From Mixophyes australis (taxonomy: Eukaryota; Chordata; Amphibia; Anura; Limnodynastidae), in assembly GCA_036250195.1 (NCBI GenBank), contig JAVHZZ010000006.1:170954424-171018423 (forward strand): 64,000 bases of DNA, in the 5' to 3' direction. The notes below the pieces were generated by a model. That model had not been told where the DNA came from. It ran no database searches and worked only from the letters and a program-made list of their open reading frames with translations. Of this stretch, positions 45,361 through 56,460 are shown piece by piece. Position 1 is the stretch's first letter, and each line of letters starts with the position of its first letter. Position numbers and translations under genes: made by a program.

Positions 45361-47194
45361 ACTGTCACGGGCACTAGGAGTCTTTACCCAGGGATCACCA
45401 GGTGGTAGGCTTACCAGAGCAATGTAGGTGGTAATATGGTACTCTGGTAGCAGGGTGATCACGGAACAGGAAATAGCAGATGATGAGATGCTCAGGAAAG
45501 TCTATGACTAGCAGCACTGGTAATATGGAGGTAATAATACACGAGGAACTGTATGGACAAGGACACGTGAAGGTAGTCAGTGGTCTGCGATAGCAAGTTG
45601 TACCACTGCTATAGTGAGGAGGAATGTCCAACAGCAACGAGGAAGTGATGAGAGTCAGCGGTCTGCGGATAGCAAGTTGTACCGCTGTCTGAGTGAAGGA
45701 ATGGAATCCAAGTGGAGGTATCCGGGAAGTCAGTGGTCTGCGGTAGCAAGTTGTACCACTGCTATGTGAGAGGAATGGAACAGGTGATACAGGAACAGGG
45801 ATCAGTGGTCTGCCGCTAGCAAGTTGTACCACTGAATATATATGTGAGGAGGTGCACGGGGAGAGACTGCAACACAGGATATACACGGCACCTTAAACAC
45901 GATCCACAGTAATATGCACAATATATATATATGAATGACTGAACAGCACTGCAAATACAGAAAGTCTCTTGAAGTAATCCGGCACAAGATAATACAGTCA
46001 ATGATGGCAATAGACTCAGCGGATAGTAAACTCCAGAGGAGAACCAACACAGTCCAGCAAGATATGCAATACACCAGCACAGTCAATGAGAAGTATGCAT
46101 ACCGTGGTTCAGAAGCAGGCAGTCAGACAGGAGTGCAGAGATACCTGAGCGGCAGGAGGCCGGCAGGATGAGAAGTCCCTGGATAGATGAAGCGGGGGTC
46201 AGTCGGTGCAGCGCACAGGTAAGTAGACCCACAGGGACACGAATCCACAGGAATCAGTAGAGTGTGGAACTGGACTCTTGGAGGACCCAGGAGAATGGTG
46301 ATGGTCTAGCAGAGGGATAAATGATGAGACATGAATCCAATGCTGACAAGCGGGTAGAGACCAGCGGCACACAGGAAAGCGTGGAGAGCGGATCAGCAGT
46401 AGATGGACGATCAGCGCTGATAGCAGCAGCAGCAGGACTCTGCGGACACACGGAGGTAACCAGTAGCAACCAGCAGGTGCAAATAGCGATGGAACACGGG
46501 AGCGCAGAGTAGACCTGGAACTGTTGATCACGGAGAGTAGCGGATAGCAATAATAGCAGCAGTCTCGATGAAACACGGGAGAGATGAGATGAGCTGAAGA
46601 CTGAAGTGCACAGAGGCAGCGGATAGGAATCAGCTAACAGTCACGATGATGAAACACAGACGAGTTGCAGGTTGAAGACTGTAGTGCACGGAGGCAGCGG
46701 ATAGGAATCAGCTAACAGTCACGATGATGAAACACAGACGAGTTGCAGGTAGAAGACTGTAGTGCACGGAGGCAGCGGATGGGAATCAGCTAACAGTCTC
46801 GATGATGAAACACAGACGAGTTGCAGGTAGAAGACTGTAGTGCACGGAGGCAGCGGATGGGAATCGGCTAACAGTCTCGATGATGAACAGGTGAGTGGAT
46901 GTGAATAGAAGGCTGTAGTGCACGGAGGCAGCGGATAGGAATCAGCTAACAGTCACAATAATATAAGGTAGAGTTGAAGTGGCTGAAGAGTGTAGTGCAC
47001 GGAGGCAGCGGATAGGAATCAGCTAACAGTCACGATGATACACAGGATGGTAGAAGTGGTATGGGAACCACAGAGGTAGAAGTGGTTTGGAAACCACAGA
47101 GGTAGAAGTGGTTTGGAAACCACAGGAATCAGCAGCGCTGAATACACGAGGAAACACAGGAACACCTTCAGAGACTCATGGGGAATGAGACTCC

Positions 47195-47206
47195 AAGATC
47201 AGGCAA
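47195..47206 (-). promoter_or_regulatory. inferred transcription start of the LTR element
   Basis: In element orientation TTGCCTGATCTT begins 30 nt after the first T of TATATTAA. Bases GCCTGATCTT pair perfectly with the primer-binding site. Confidence 0.65.
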
Positions 47207-47227
47207 CGTGGTGTTGACCACAGGTGC

Positions 47228-47235
47228 TTAATATA
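47228..47235 (-). promoter_or_regulatory. TATA box of the LTR element
   Basis: TATATTAA in element orientation, about 30 bp before the segment complementary to the primer-binding site. Confidence 0.7.
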
Positions 47236-47297
47236 GGGAGTGTTGCCTGATCTGCCAATTAAGTTAAAGGGACATACACTGAAGGATTAGAAAGGGC

Positions 47298-47309
47298 TGC
47301 GCATGCGCA
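47298..47309. promoter_or_regulatory. NRF1-type site in the 5' LTR
   Basis: TGCGCATGCGCA about 65 bp upstream of the TATA box in U3, a perfect NRF1 palindrome. NRF1 is active in germ cells and early embryos, where an element must be expressed to be inherited; use here is inference. Confidence 0.5.
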
Positions 47310-47381
47310 GACCCTCAGGATGGAGGACGACCACGGTTCCTAAATGTCCGGGAAGAAGCACTCACAGTCCGGTGAGTGACA

Positions 47382-47690
47382 GGAATGTACTTTAGTCTAG
47401 CGAAGAAGTCACCTGTGAAGAGAGTGCAGACACTGTTAGCTTGAGTCAAGTGATTCCCCTAATTAGACTTTTTGAGAAGCAGCTAGAGAAATTGAAGTCG
47501 GAAATTAAACAAAGCATATCCGCTAACTATATTGGAATTGTAGATTAAGTACTTAATTCGCTTCGCCAGGATCCAAGAGTTATCAACATCTTGAAATCGG
47601 ATCACGGTGCTGCTGTACTACTGGAAAGATTTAGAGATCATCTGATCGTGGAGGAGTCAGGGGACTCCCGCCGCCGTACTTCACAGCAAA
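47382..47690 (+). pseudogene. hAT transposase pseudogene, part 3
   Basis: After the second GGAAT the transposase frame continues: SLSQVIPLIRLFEKQLEKLK, then a stop, VLNSLRQDPRVINILKSDHG. This region precedes the dimerisation domain in hAT transposases. The frame is lost near 47690, where GC-rich sequence ending CCCTTAATCCGGCA (at about 47780) resembles the right end of the element family at 15310. Confidence 0.6.
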
Positions 47691-47789
47691 TGGCAGGTGA
47701 GATGATGCGGGCGGTGGGGGGCCCTCAGAGAGAGGGGTGCTCGGGACACGTGCCCCCTGTGCCCCCCCCTTAATCCGGCAATGCTTCAG

Positions 47790-49739
47790 TATGTATATAG
47801 ATGAGGATAGTCCAATCCCTTGAACGGATTACATTCCTCTTTGTACGTTACCACCTGGTACTTAAGTTAACTTAAGGACAATATTTATCAGTTCAGGTTA
47901 TACCACCCACTAGTAATTCCCCATACATGCCAGTATACCTCCATAGTTGCCGCTCATCCCTAATTTTCAGAGACAATCCAAGGTTTTTGAAGCTTTGTCA
48001 CTGGAGATGTTTGTGCATGTTGGTCAATATTCACCAATCACAATGTCCGATCCTTTTATTCTATATATTGGATGCGTATTTCACTACTGACTTTTTTTAT
48101 TATAAGAGTTCCTTAACTTAATCTTATTACATTAAAGTTCTTTAAAGGAACAATAACATGACAGGCTGGTCTTCACGATTTAATATTCTGTACAGTGTCA
48201 TGGACTATCATGGCAACCACAGTCACATGATGTAGTGAGGTTCACAGGTGTCTGCATTGTGACATCACAGAACTTGTAGACAGCTGTTGTAGTCATATCT
48301 GTTTAGCCTGACTGAAACTCATTTTTGGATCGGATAGCAACTACTAGTGAGTAACTTTTTGTTATCAAAGTTATTGTATCTCATTGCTACACTTTCTGTT
48401 GTTCTGTGGGGTTTGGGGTTGTGGTGTAGATAAGATACTACCAGGAGTGCAGGAACCGGGGGGCAGAGGGGGCAGTTGCGCTCCCATGATTTCTGTTGAG
48501 TGGGCAAAGACTGTGTTTCCATCCCCCCCTATGAACTTCTACACAAAAGCCTTTATTACTATTTTCTGAAGTCATGGTATCTGTTTAAACTTGTGAAACT
48601 TTTTAAAATTATAGATTGTCTTAGTATAACTACCAAATGTTCTTTATTATAGATTGTCTTAGTATAGTTTTAATAGAGATTGATTGATTTGTTTGTTTGA
48701 AAAATAACTCTAACTGTTTTGTTCATAAACATTTAATAAATAACCTGTGTTGATGTTGAACAACTAGCTATTAACTTTACGTCTACCTTGAATTTCGTGC
48801 AGGGTGTAACAGTAAAAAACATGACATATAGCAATTTAAATTTATAGCACATACCATAACTAGTGAGGCAGTGACTATAGATTTAAAAATACTCCCAATC
48901 CAATGAGATTATGCGGTCAACAAAATCTGAATAAAACTAGGTTAAAGACTATGGAAAATGTACATTTTTAAGATGAGCAATTGAATTTGTCTATTTTTAT
49001 AACAGCTATTGTACTAATTAGTAGTTAATAATATTTATTTAATAATGTATAAATACATTTTTATAGTAACATAAACAATGAGACCAAATGCAAGAAAAAG
49101 GGTCTCCAAGCCCAATAGTAGTGCTTGGCATTTGCAGCCCCCCCATGAAAATTTTCATTACTACGCCCCTGGATACTACTGTGTGCTTAAGTCCTGGGGT
49201 CATCTGAGTAACGATGAGCATGTACAAGGTCTATAGTTCCAATGTCTTATATCGGCACAGATCACCCCTGGCCTTACATGAAGGCTGATATCTGGTTGAT
49301 TTGTGTGTCATTTCTGCATTAGTAAATAAGCTGCAAAGAGTATTTATATACTCAGCAGTCTAATGCTTCCAAGTCTTTTATTCCCATAAACAAGAAAAAT
49401 ATCTCCCTAAATTAATTTTATAATGAAGCCAATCACTCATCTCAAGCTTAGTGAGTCGCTCGCCTCACTGATTTTGAATGAAAGATGTCTGGGGTCTCTT
49501 TCAGGCTTCTGCCCTGGGGAACTGCCCTAAACACCCTTATTATAAACTACCAAAAAGCAAAAATATCTTATTGGGATCCTATTGCTTAATCAACACGGAC
49601 TGAGCATGAGTCTAGTCTGCTATATGGCCAGTTCCATTGTACGTAGGTGACAGGTGCACTATAAAATAGCTGAGAGCATGAACTCACCTGGCCTGATTCT
49701 CTAACACAAAAATCAGCATTTGAAACTCAAACCACTGAT
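47790..49739. other. intergenic, no gene seen
   Basis: AT-rich sequence. Words such as AACCGGGGGGCAGAGGGGGC (48455) and TTACTACGCCCCTGG (49158-49172) resemble ends of hAT-type elements but are not paired. A direct repeat of ATTATAGATTGTCTTAGTAT occurs at 48609 and 48647. Confidence 0.4.
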
Positions 49740-49910
49740 CAGTGATGTAATTCGGGCTGTGCGAGAGAGGCAGCCGCCCAAGGTGCAAATATGAGAGGGG
49801 GCGCAGAGAATTAATATTTTGTATTCATTTAGTTACAATTGAGGGTTTAGGGACTGTCACATTTCTTTCTTGCCCCAGGAGCTAACATTCTAGTTACGAT
49901 TCTGCCACTG
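49740..49910. mobile_element. degraded hAT-type miniature (family of 12492)
   Basis: CAGTGATGTAATTCGG on the left and TAGTTACGATTCTGCCACTG on the right are inverted and resemble the ends of the element at 12492. No intact octamer duplication remains. Confidence 0.5.
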
Positions 49911-51637
49911 ATTAATGCTGAAGCCCCAGTGTAATGTGTAATGTTTTCGAAGACCTTATGAAACAATCTCCCAGTACTTGTGAAGTAAATGAGGATCTGC
50001 ATAATGATTCAATTGCGGTCTGTTTTCTGTTTGTATTTTATAGTTGGACTTTCCGAATAAATAGATGGGGAATTGCTTAAGCAATAATAAAGATATTGAA
50101 GTCTGATAAAACATAAAGGTAAGTATAAGAGTGACAGTGCAGCGCAAAAAGGAGAAGTCTTCTCTAGAACCAGTAGAGGAAATACGCTACGTTATGATAA
50201 ATGGTGAAGGACAGTTATGGTTGCCGGCTGCTACCATACAATGACCACCCGCACGTTCCCCACCAATTGTTACTAAGCTGCCTTCTGTATCACGTGTTCT
50301 CCACACCTCTTATATTGTCTGCTCATTTGGGCATGACCATCTTTACCATCTGTCTCATGTCATTGTATGTAATTTGTATCATGTCATTGTTCCCTCAATG
50401 TACAGCGCTGCGTTATATGTCAGTGCTCTATAAATTAAAGAGAATAAGAAATTATTGGTACGTTTTAAATACAGGTATGTGATTTATTATCCAGAATACT
50501 TACATGTTAGGGTTTTCAAACTAAGATGTTTTATTTCTATAATTTGAGGAACCAAGGCTAATATATACTAAATTTACTTATTGACCCTTGGTTTTTCTGC
50601 CATTAAATTGTTTAGCGGTGTTCCGAAGTGAAATCGCACCATGGTGATCATACCTGTGTTTATGGTATTGTTACCAAGCAGAAGCAATAATTTCCCTTTT
50701 TCTTTCTTGTTTGTTACATTTTCTGGATAATTAGGGTGTCTGGATTAAAAGATCCTATATGTGTATAAACCATTTCACAAACAGCGATAACTAGATAAAC
50801 AAATGGATTTTCTTGTGTGTAATGAAAGAAATGGAGCTTAGTGTTTTATATGATATATAATATCAATATTACTAAACCATAAGATAATCTAATATGAGAA
50901 GGCAACTTTGGACATTCACAAATATAATCTAAATTCTATAATGCATGTAATGTTCCCAATGTTGGAGCAATATTTTGTAAGAATAATCATCTGTGTCCTT
51001 GTTATGTACTAGCTAGTGCCAACAATTATCTTATACTTTGGGCTTGCAAATATTCTTAAGCTGTACTGGCAACATTTACTCGACATTGCCATATGTCTGC
51101 CCCTAAAACAACTGTACTGCCCGAATTCAATTAAGTTGATAGGATCATATTCAGGCATGACAGCACTAATAGGCTCCGTGTGATCTGGTTGCGTAGTCAG
51201 AATACCAGATGATCAGATTGGTCTGATTCGACCACCCACGTGTGTCAAAAAATTAAAAACTGATCCTGGCGCTTGGGCAGAGTGGCAGGATTGGCTGATG
51301 TGCAGCCAGCATACAACTTTAGCACTATTTCTAATAGCTTCAGTTCTAATAAGCTCTAAAATCATTGGCATTTATATTTGTGAATGTTATACGCTCTTTT
51401 TTATGGGGCAACTTGAATTTTAGATATAATGGACATTATGTGAACTCAGCAACAGTCTAACTTCTGTAATAGCGAGTACTGTTGTTTCCCCTTTCAGATT
51501 TTCCTTGTATGATAAAAAATATCCACTGGATATCACAAATCAGATGGGAATGTGTTTGTTACAAGTGTATAATTATCTAGTTTGTACTTGTATTTTTTTT
51601 CCTAATGTGTAACATTAAGTCATATATCTATTTACAG
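49911..51637. other. upstream of coiled-coil gene, no further exon found
   Basis: At 50262-50445 there is a repeat resembling that at 21821 (ending TGTACAGCGCTGCGTTATAT then GCTCTATAAATTAAAG). I looked for splice-flanked in-frame exons upstream of 51638 and found none I could defend. Confidence 0.4.
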
Positions 51638-52968
51638 AAGCAGCAAATAAAAATGAAATGAGAAAGAGCCACAAACAACTGGCCAAGCTGCAGGTTAGTG
51701 CACACTTCTCAGTCATGCTTAACGCTATGTCTAACTAACAAATGTCAACTTTTGTGCAGCTACATGACAGCTACGTACCTGCCAGCCAAGCATGGAAACC
51801 CTGGGGTACTGCAGCTGTTGTGTAGATGGAGGGGACATGCTTGGTGTTGTAGCTCAACAGTGGGGGACCTGCAGGAGCCTCTGCATTTGGAGCTGCAGGA
51901 CAAGGGCTCTTTAGCTTTCGAGGTCCAATTTAAGTCATTTTGCATGATACACCCAACAAGAAATGTATTTGTCTTCTAAGTGCCGCTAAAGCCAACCACT
52001 GGTGGGAATTTGGTCAAAGGCCATCTTTGGGGCAGGGTTTCTGGCTCAGTAGGAGGGGCTGTCTGTAAGTGGGCGTCTCCTTTTATTAGCCTAGTTGAAT
52101 GGCTCAATCATGTAACCTGGCTCTAGATCCCCCAACAAGATCTCCGAGCTTATTTAATAATGTAGTGCAGGTAGAACACCTGAGCTTTACCCCATAGAGG
52201 CCAACCAGATATTATCTATCATACATCTGACTACACTAAACTGCTAATAGATGATCTCTGCTTCCTGTCACTTCATTGCTCTTTACATCATGTTAGTAAA
52301 TAAGCCCCACTACCTCCCCATACAGCTGGGTGTAAATATCTCCATCCTGGTACCGCATATTGCTGGCAGTGTTCTGCTGCCTTTACCGGCTGCTCTGTGA
52401 CTTTTCACCACCATTATATTCTGCACAAACTCTCTTTACTGTCTTTGTTGTACTCCAGTGATGGATTTACTCATTGAATGAGAGAACCTCAGTTATCTTG
52501 GATGACACCTTTATATGTCTCACAGGTGTAACACTTTCATAAACAGCTGGTTGGATGTTGCATTGTCTTGGAGCTTAGTGGTCATTGGGATTTCATGGTG
52601 AGAATTTCCCACACTCCTCTCTTGCAGAAGGAACATCTTAAATTAAAAGAAGAACTGGCCCAGCTAGAGAAGCTGAGGACTGAAGAGAATATACGCAGCA
52701 ACAGGATAATAAACTTCCTGATAGAAGAAAATAAAGGGTATTATTTCCTGTCAAATTAAAACAAATACAGTTTGTTAGCAAATAATTTGTCTAGAATTCG
52801 ATATATAAAAGGACTTAATATTTTCTTTGGCAAATCTTAATTGTCTACTATACTAATGCTAACGCTCCTACACAATATTTCTTAGGTGGATGGAGAGAAA
52901 ACATTTTTGTGACATGCTGACTACAGCTGAGAAGGAGGTCAGTGAAACTATACTAACCTATTGCCTAC

Positions 52969-53008
<40 letters not shown>

Positions 53009-53009
53009 C

Positions 53010-53068
<59 letters not shown>

Positions 53069-53467
53069 CATAGATAGATAGGATTCCCTAATGGGTCTTT
53101 GTCTGTAATCCATATTCTACCATTTAGGCATATTGAAAGTACATAATATATCCACCAAATTGGTTTATTTAATGTTGTCTTCCTCCGCTATATAAATGTT
53201 AGTCCCATTACTGTTAGTTACTGTAACACAGAAAGAGGCAATTTGTGACTTAGCTGCAATCGAACTACATGTCTCAGGTTACCCTACCAGTCTCTAACTC
53301 ACTGGGCATTCTGGGACTTATAGTTCCTCAATGACTTGAAAGCCATATGGTACCAAATCCTATTGTAAAATTTATAAATTACTGGATTTAATATTATACT
53401 TTTTCCTTTCCAGCTTGAAGAGATAATAAAAATGCAAAAAAAACTTCATAAAGCAACACAGACATGA
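51638..53467 (+). CDS. unidentified coiled-coil protein, C-terminal exons
   Basis: Four exons join in frame: 51638-51693, 52628-52737, 52886-52937 and 53414-53467, with GT-AG boundaries (TTTACAG/GTTAGT, TTGCAG/GTATTA, TTCTTAG/GTCAGT, TTTCCAG). The product includes MRKSHKQLAKLQ, then KEHLKLKEELAQLEKLRTEE, RIINFLIEENKGWMERKH, AEKELEEIIKMQKKL, and stops at ATQT. It is rich in Glu, Lys and Leu with heptad-like spacing, so a coiled coil is expected. An in-frame ATG exists at 51655-51657, but the upstream acceptor suggests earlier exons not seen here. At least 83 residues are supported. I do not recognise the family. It lies 28 kb downstream of myl4 on the same strand. Confidence 0.65.
52971..53081. 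repeat. (GATA)n microsatellite
   Basis: About 28 GATA units with two ACAT interruptions, starting 35 bp after the third exon of the coiled-coil gene. Confidence 0.93.
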
Positions 53468-53470
53468 GAA

Positions 53471-53925
53471 GGTAAGGAAGGTCCACCTTGTAGGGAAATG
53501 ATTCCTTATCTTCAATCTGATTCCTATAATACGTTGTATCAAGAAGAACATAAAACTACTAGCATTGGCTTTGTTACTCAGCTGCCATTATACCTGCATC
53601 TGTCTGATGCTAAGATTTCTGGCTGCAGTTGGTTTATGTATTAGGCACTTAGTAATTACATTTACCCTCAGAAATGTGCTGCCCTCTGATCATGGTGCAG
53701 CTATGTGATCTCCTAACCTGAAACACATTATGCAGAGAGTTCAGAAAGTAATAATGTAAATAAATGCTGCATTTTGGTGATAATGTCATTCACACAGACA
53801 TAATCCCCAAATGGCAAGTTTACTAAATCTGCATGTTTCTTGGTGGTTTGGAAACAGCCGCACACCGCGGGTGATTTCACCCTGCAAGCGGCGGGATTTA
53901 CTAAAAAGCAGTTTGGAGTATTGGT
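53471..53925 (+). other. intron after the stop exon of the coiled-coil gene
   Basis: A GTAAGG donor follows three bases after the TGA, so the last intron seems to lie in the 3'UTR. The sequence up to 53925 is plain; 53815-53925 (TTTACTAAATCTGC … GGATTTACTAAAAAGC) looks like part of a miniature element split by the LINE next to it. Confidence 0.45.
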
Positions 53926-54578
53926 GAGGTTGTTCCGGGGATTGCCCTCTTGGCGCCCAAAACATGCCTATTTGGTATTACTCTTGAAGATAACCTAAGC
54001 GCACCGCTCTGCAAATTTATTTATATAGCCATAACTCTAGCTAAAGTTATTATAGAGCGTAACTGGCTTGCTGATGTAAAACCAGATTTTTACAAATGGA
54101 AGGCCTTGGTAAACGATACTTTGAACCACGAGAGATACACTGAATGAAGGGCGGTACACAAATACCACTCAATTTGGTCTCTTTGACATGAATCAAGACA
54201 CAGATTGAGTGTGGTGGGGGCTATTTCCAATTTATTTAATTTAGTTTAATTTATTGTAGTATCTGAATTGTGCCTGGCTTATCTGTTATTAGTATTGCTT
54301 CCATAGCTTTTGCGTTCTATGGGGCTGTGTGTACTTACTGGATTATTATATACCTGTACATCTGGTTGCATGTAGTCTGTGCTCGCTTCCATATGTTTAT
54401 CTTATGTATGTGACAAAATAATATCTTACTGACAATAATGTCACTGTAAATTGTTATTGGCGGCTAACTTTTGTTTTGCTATGTTATGTTTTGTTCTTTC
54501 TTTGCCTTATTTGTTTTTGTATGCCTACTTTTTGTATGCACTAAAACGAATAAAAACCACTTGATTTAAAAAAAAATG
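53926..54578 (+). mobile_element. 5'-truncated L1/Tx1-like LINE
   Basis: A 65-codon frame contains FIYIAITLAKVIIERNWLAD then VKPDFYKWKALVNDTL, matching the end of L1/Tx1 ORF2 (…AA..lI…W……P….W). A 3'UTR follows, with AATAAA at about 54549 and a short A run at 54569-54577. The coding part starts mid-protein. Confidence 0.7.
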
Positions 54579-54903
54579 CAGCTTGAAGGGAGAAAACCCA
54601 AACTGCTGCCGATGTGCGGTGATTTCAAAACCCTTAATTTGCATCCGGTTTAGGGGAAATAGAATATGGAGATAATGTAATTCCATTTTAAAGGAAATTT
54701 ACCTCCGTTCTTATAGAATTCTCCCCTATGTGAGCTTCTCTCTCTCCTGTGTACCTGCCAAAAACATGGATGTAAAGGTGCCAGTGTGTACATATGTTGT
54801 GGTGTCTTCCTTATAGTTCTGCATGATCAATTGTGACGTGTAATAATTTGTATTGTGTGTAATAGGCAGCTATGTTACTAACTTCATCCTCTGACTCCTA
54901 CAG

Positions 54904-55580
54904 GAATTTGGAGAACTTACTCAAGATGAGGAAGAAGAAACATCAAAAAACTAATCAAAATAAATTCAGACATGAAATGAATGAGAATAGTTTTGTCCAG
55001 AAAATGTTTTTTTTTATTATCTACATCGGTCTCTGGCCCAGGGGGGAGATGGGGTTGGATTCCAGTCTCACACATAAACACACACTAGGAAAATTTTATC
55101 TACAGGCATTTAACCTACCACTATGTTTATGGACTATTTATGAATTTCACATTAACACAGGAGAGAACAATGGAAACAGCAATGATAGGGTGCTGGTTGG
55201 AATAGAGCCCATGGTCCCAGCGCTGTGAGGCAGCAATGCTAACCACTGTGCACAGCGACGACCACGGCTGTTCCAATCAAATGAAAATTTTAGGTGCAGT
55301 CACTTTGGAAATACTGAGCCGCTTACCATCTGTTGCTGTTTTAGGGTACACATGTTGCCCTCCTTACTGTAATTTGCCTGTAGCTCTGACTTATACTGAA
55401 AAGAAGCCTGTTGCTGTTTATTCTGACATGCCATTTATGTCAGGGGGTATTTTATTATTTAGTCATTGGCATTTTTCACATTTTGTTTTCTTACATCACA
55501 GCATCAGCATGCATCCTTTCTTATCACTGCTCGATAGAATACACTCTGCAATGTCAAATAGCAATAGCAATAAAAATGTC
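54904..55580 (+). other. possible 3' exon of the coiled-coil gene
   Basis: The acceptor TCCTACAG is followed by a stretch that could read EFGELTQDEEEETSKN and stop, and a poly(A) signal AATAAA lies at 55569-55574. After the upstream TGA this would be 3'UTR; the acidic reading could be coding only in an isoform that avoids that stop. An old SINE copy lies within it. Confidence 0.35.
55070..55255 (-). mobile_element. old V-SINE-like copy
   Basis: On the minus strand, GTTAGCATTGCTGCCTCACA then GCGCTGGGACCATGGG matches the SINE head, and weaker matches to the core follow. Strongly diverged compared with the copies at 34351 and 40484. Confidence 0.6.
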
Positions 55581-56460
55581 TAAAACAACTTATAAAAATG
55601 GTTCTTTAATTACAAATAAAACACACACAGTTACATAATAATTACATAATAATCACAGTTACATAATAATTCACCCTCCATGTTTTGATACTTGGTAGTA
55701 GCAGCTTAAGATGCAATGACAGCTGTGAATCTATATGGGTACAGAACATCCCTAGCAATTTGGCACTTTGGACACTTTCTTTGCAATATTGTTATAATTC
55801 AATCAGCTTTTATGGAGACCATTGGTTAACAGCAATTTTGAAATTATTCTGCATATTCTTTATAGGATTAATGTCTGGCAATGCTAGGACAATTATATGT
55901 TTTTGTATTTAAGCCACGTCTTTGTTAAAATGCATATCGAGGAAGTTTCCATCACACAATACAATTAAATAAACCTCTTATTTCAGCCAAATAACAACAC
56001 GGATACCAAAATAACGTTGGAATAATAATATAAATTTATTAATATGAATGTATAAACTTAACCTCCTGAGGACTGGATGGCGGTCGAGAGCAGGGCAGTC
56101 AGCAACAGCAAAACCAATAACGGTGGAAAGGTCAGACCATATTACCACCAACCCAGGATGATAACTTATCTATTGGCCAGTGATAAACGGCAATACTACA
56201 CCCCCTACTTAACTGCCGGTATTAACCTGTAAATACCAGATGAGGGTCCTCCTCACAGGCGGACCAAGCATCTGTTGACAGCAACGGGGGAAGTAGTAAC
56301 CTGTGCCAATAAGAACCCAGCACCATATGCATTCCTACTGACTGCAATGCTCTCCTACCACCCGCCACAATCTTATAACAGATACGCTGCCCGCCAACAC
56401 CTGACATAACTACAGCCATCAACTTCCATAACAACTGGTCTATAAAGAATCGTAACCCTT
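55581..56460. other. intergenic, no gene seen
   Basis: Contains a small duplication of TTACATAATAATCACAG-like words at 55630-55670. 56050-56460 is GC-richer and may be internal sequence of the adjoining LTR element, but no domain can be read. Confidence 0.35.

Larger units (their letters stand above)
41127..47381 (-). mobile_element. Tf1/sushi-type LTR retrotransposon, internally deleted, non-autonomous
   Basis: Two direct LTRs of 2019 bp (41127-43145 and 45363-47381) begin TGTCACGGGC and end GAGTGACA. I count about eight differences between them, so the insertion is young. The 2217-bp interior encodes one minus-strand frame (gag, protease, integrase tail, chromodomain) but no reverse transcriptase, RNase H or integrase catalytic core. 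A purine tract at 43149-43159 and a self-priming site at 45351-45360 are present. GGAAT flanks the whole. It sits inside a dead hAT transposase gene. The enzymes it lacks must come from a related full-length element. Confidence 0.95.
45363..47381 (-). repeat. LTR (5' LTR in element orientation)
   Basis: 2019 bp, about 99.6 percent identical to the other LTR, with the same three tandem blocks shifted by 4236 bp (about 45574-45840, 46594-47050, 47053-47128). The inferred start site lies only about 176 bp from its 47381 end, so U3 is short and R plus U5 make up about 1.84 kb that is transcribed as leader. Confidence 0.95.

Noticed and set aside
45351..45362. tRNA primer-binding site next to the 5' LTR
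   Set aside because: No TGG start and no match I know to a tRNA 3' end; the ten-base complement to the transcript start explains it better.
52971..53081. CRISPR-like regular repeats
   Set aside because: Simple GATA microsatellite; all tandem arrays here lack spacers, and the genome is vertebrate.
55236..55583. 115-codon plus frame after the coiled-coil gene
   Set aside because: Begins in the head of an old SINE and ends at a poly(A) signal; no conserved motif, so likely untranslated.
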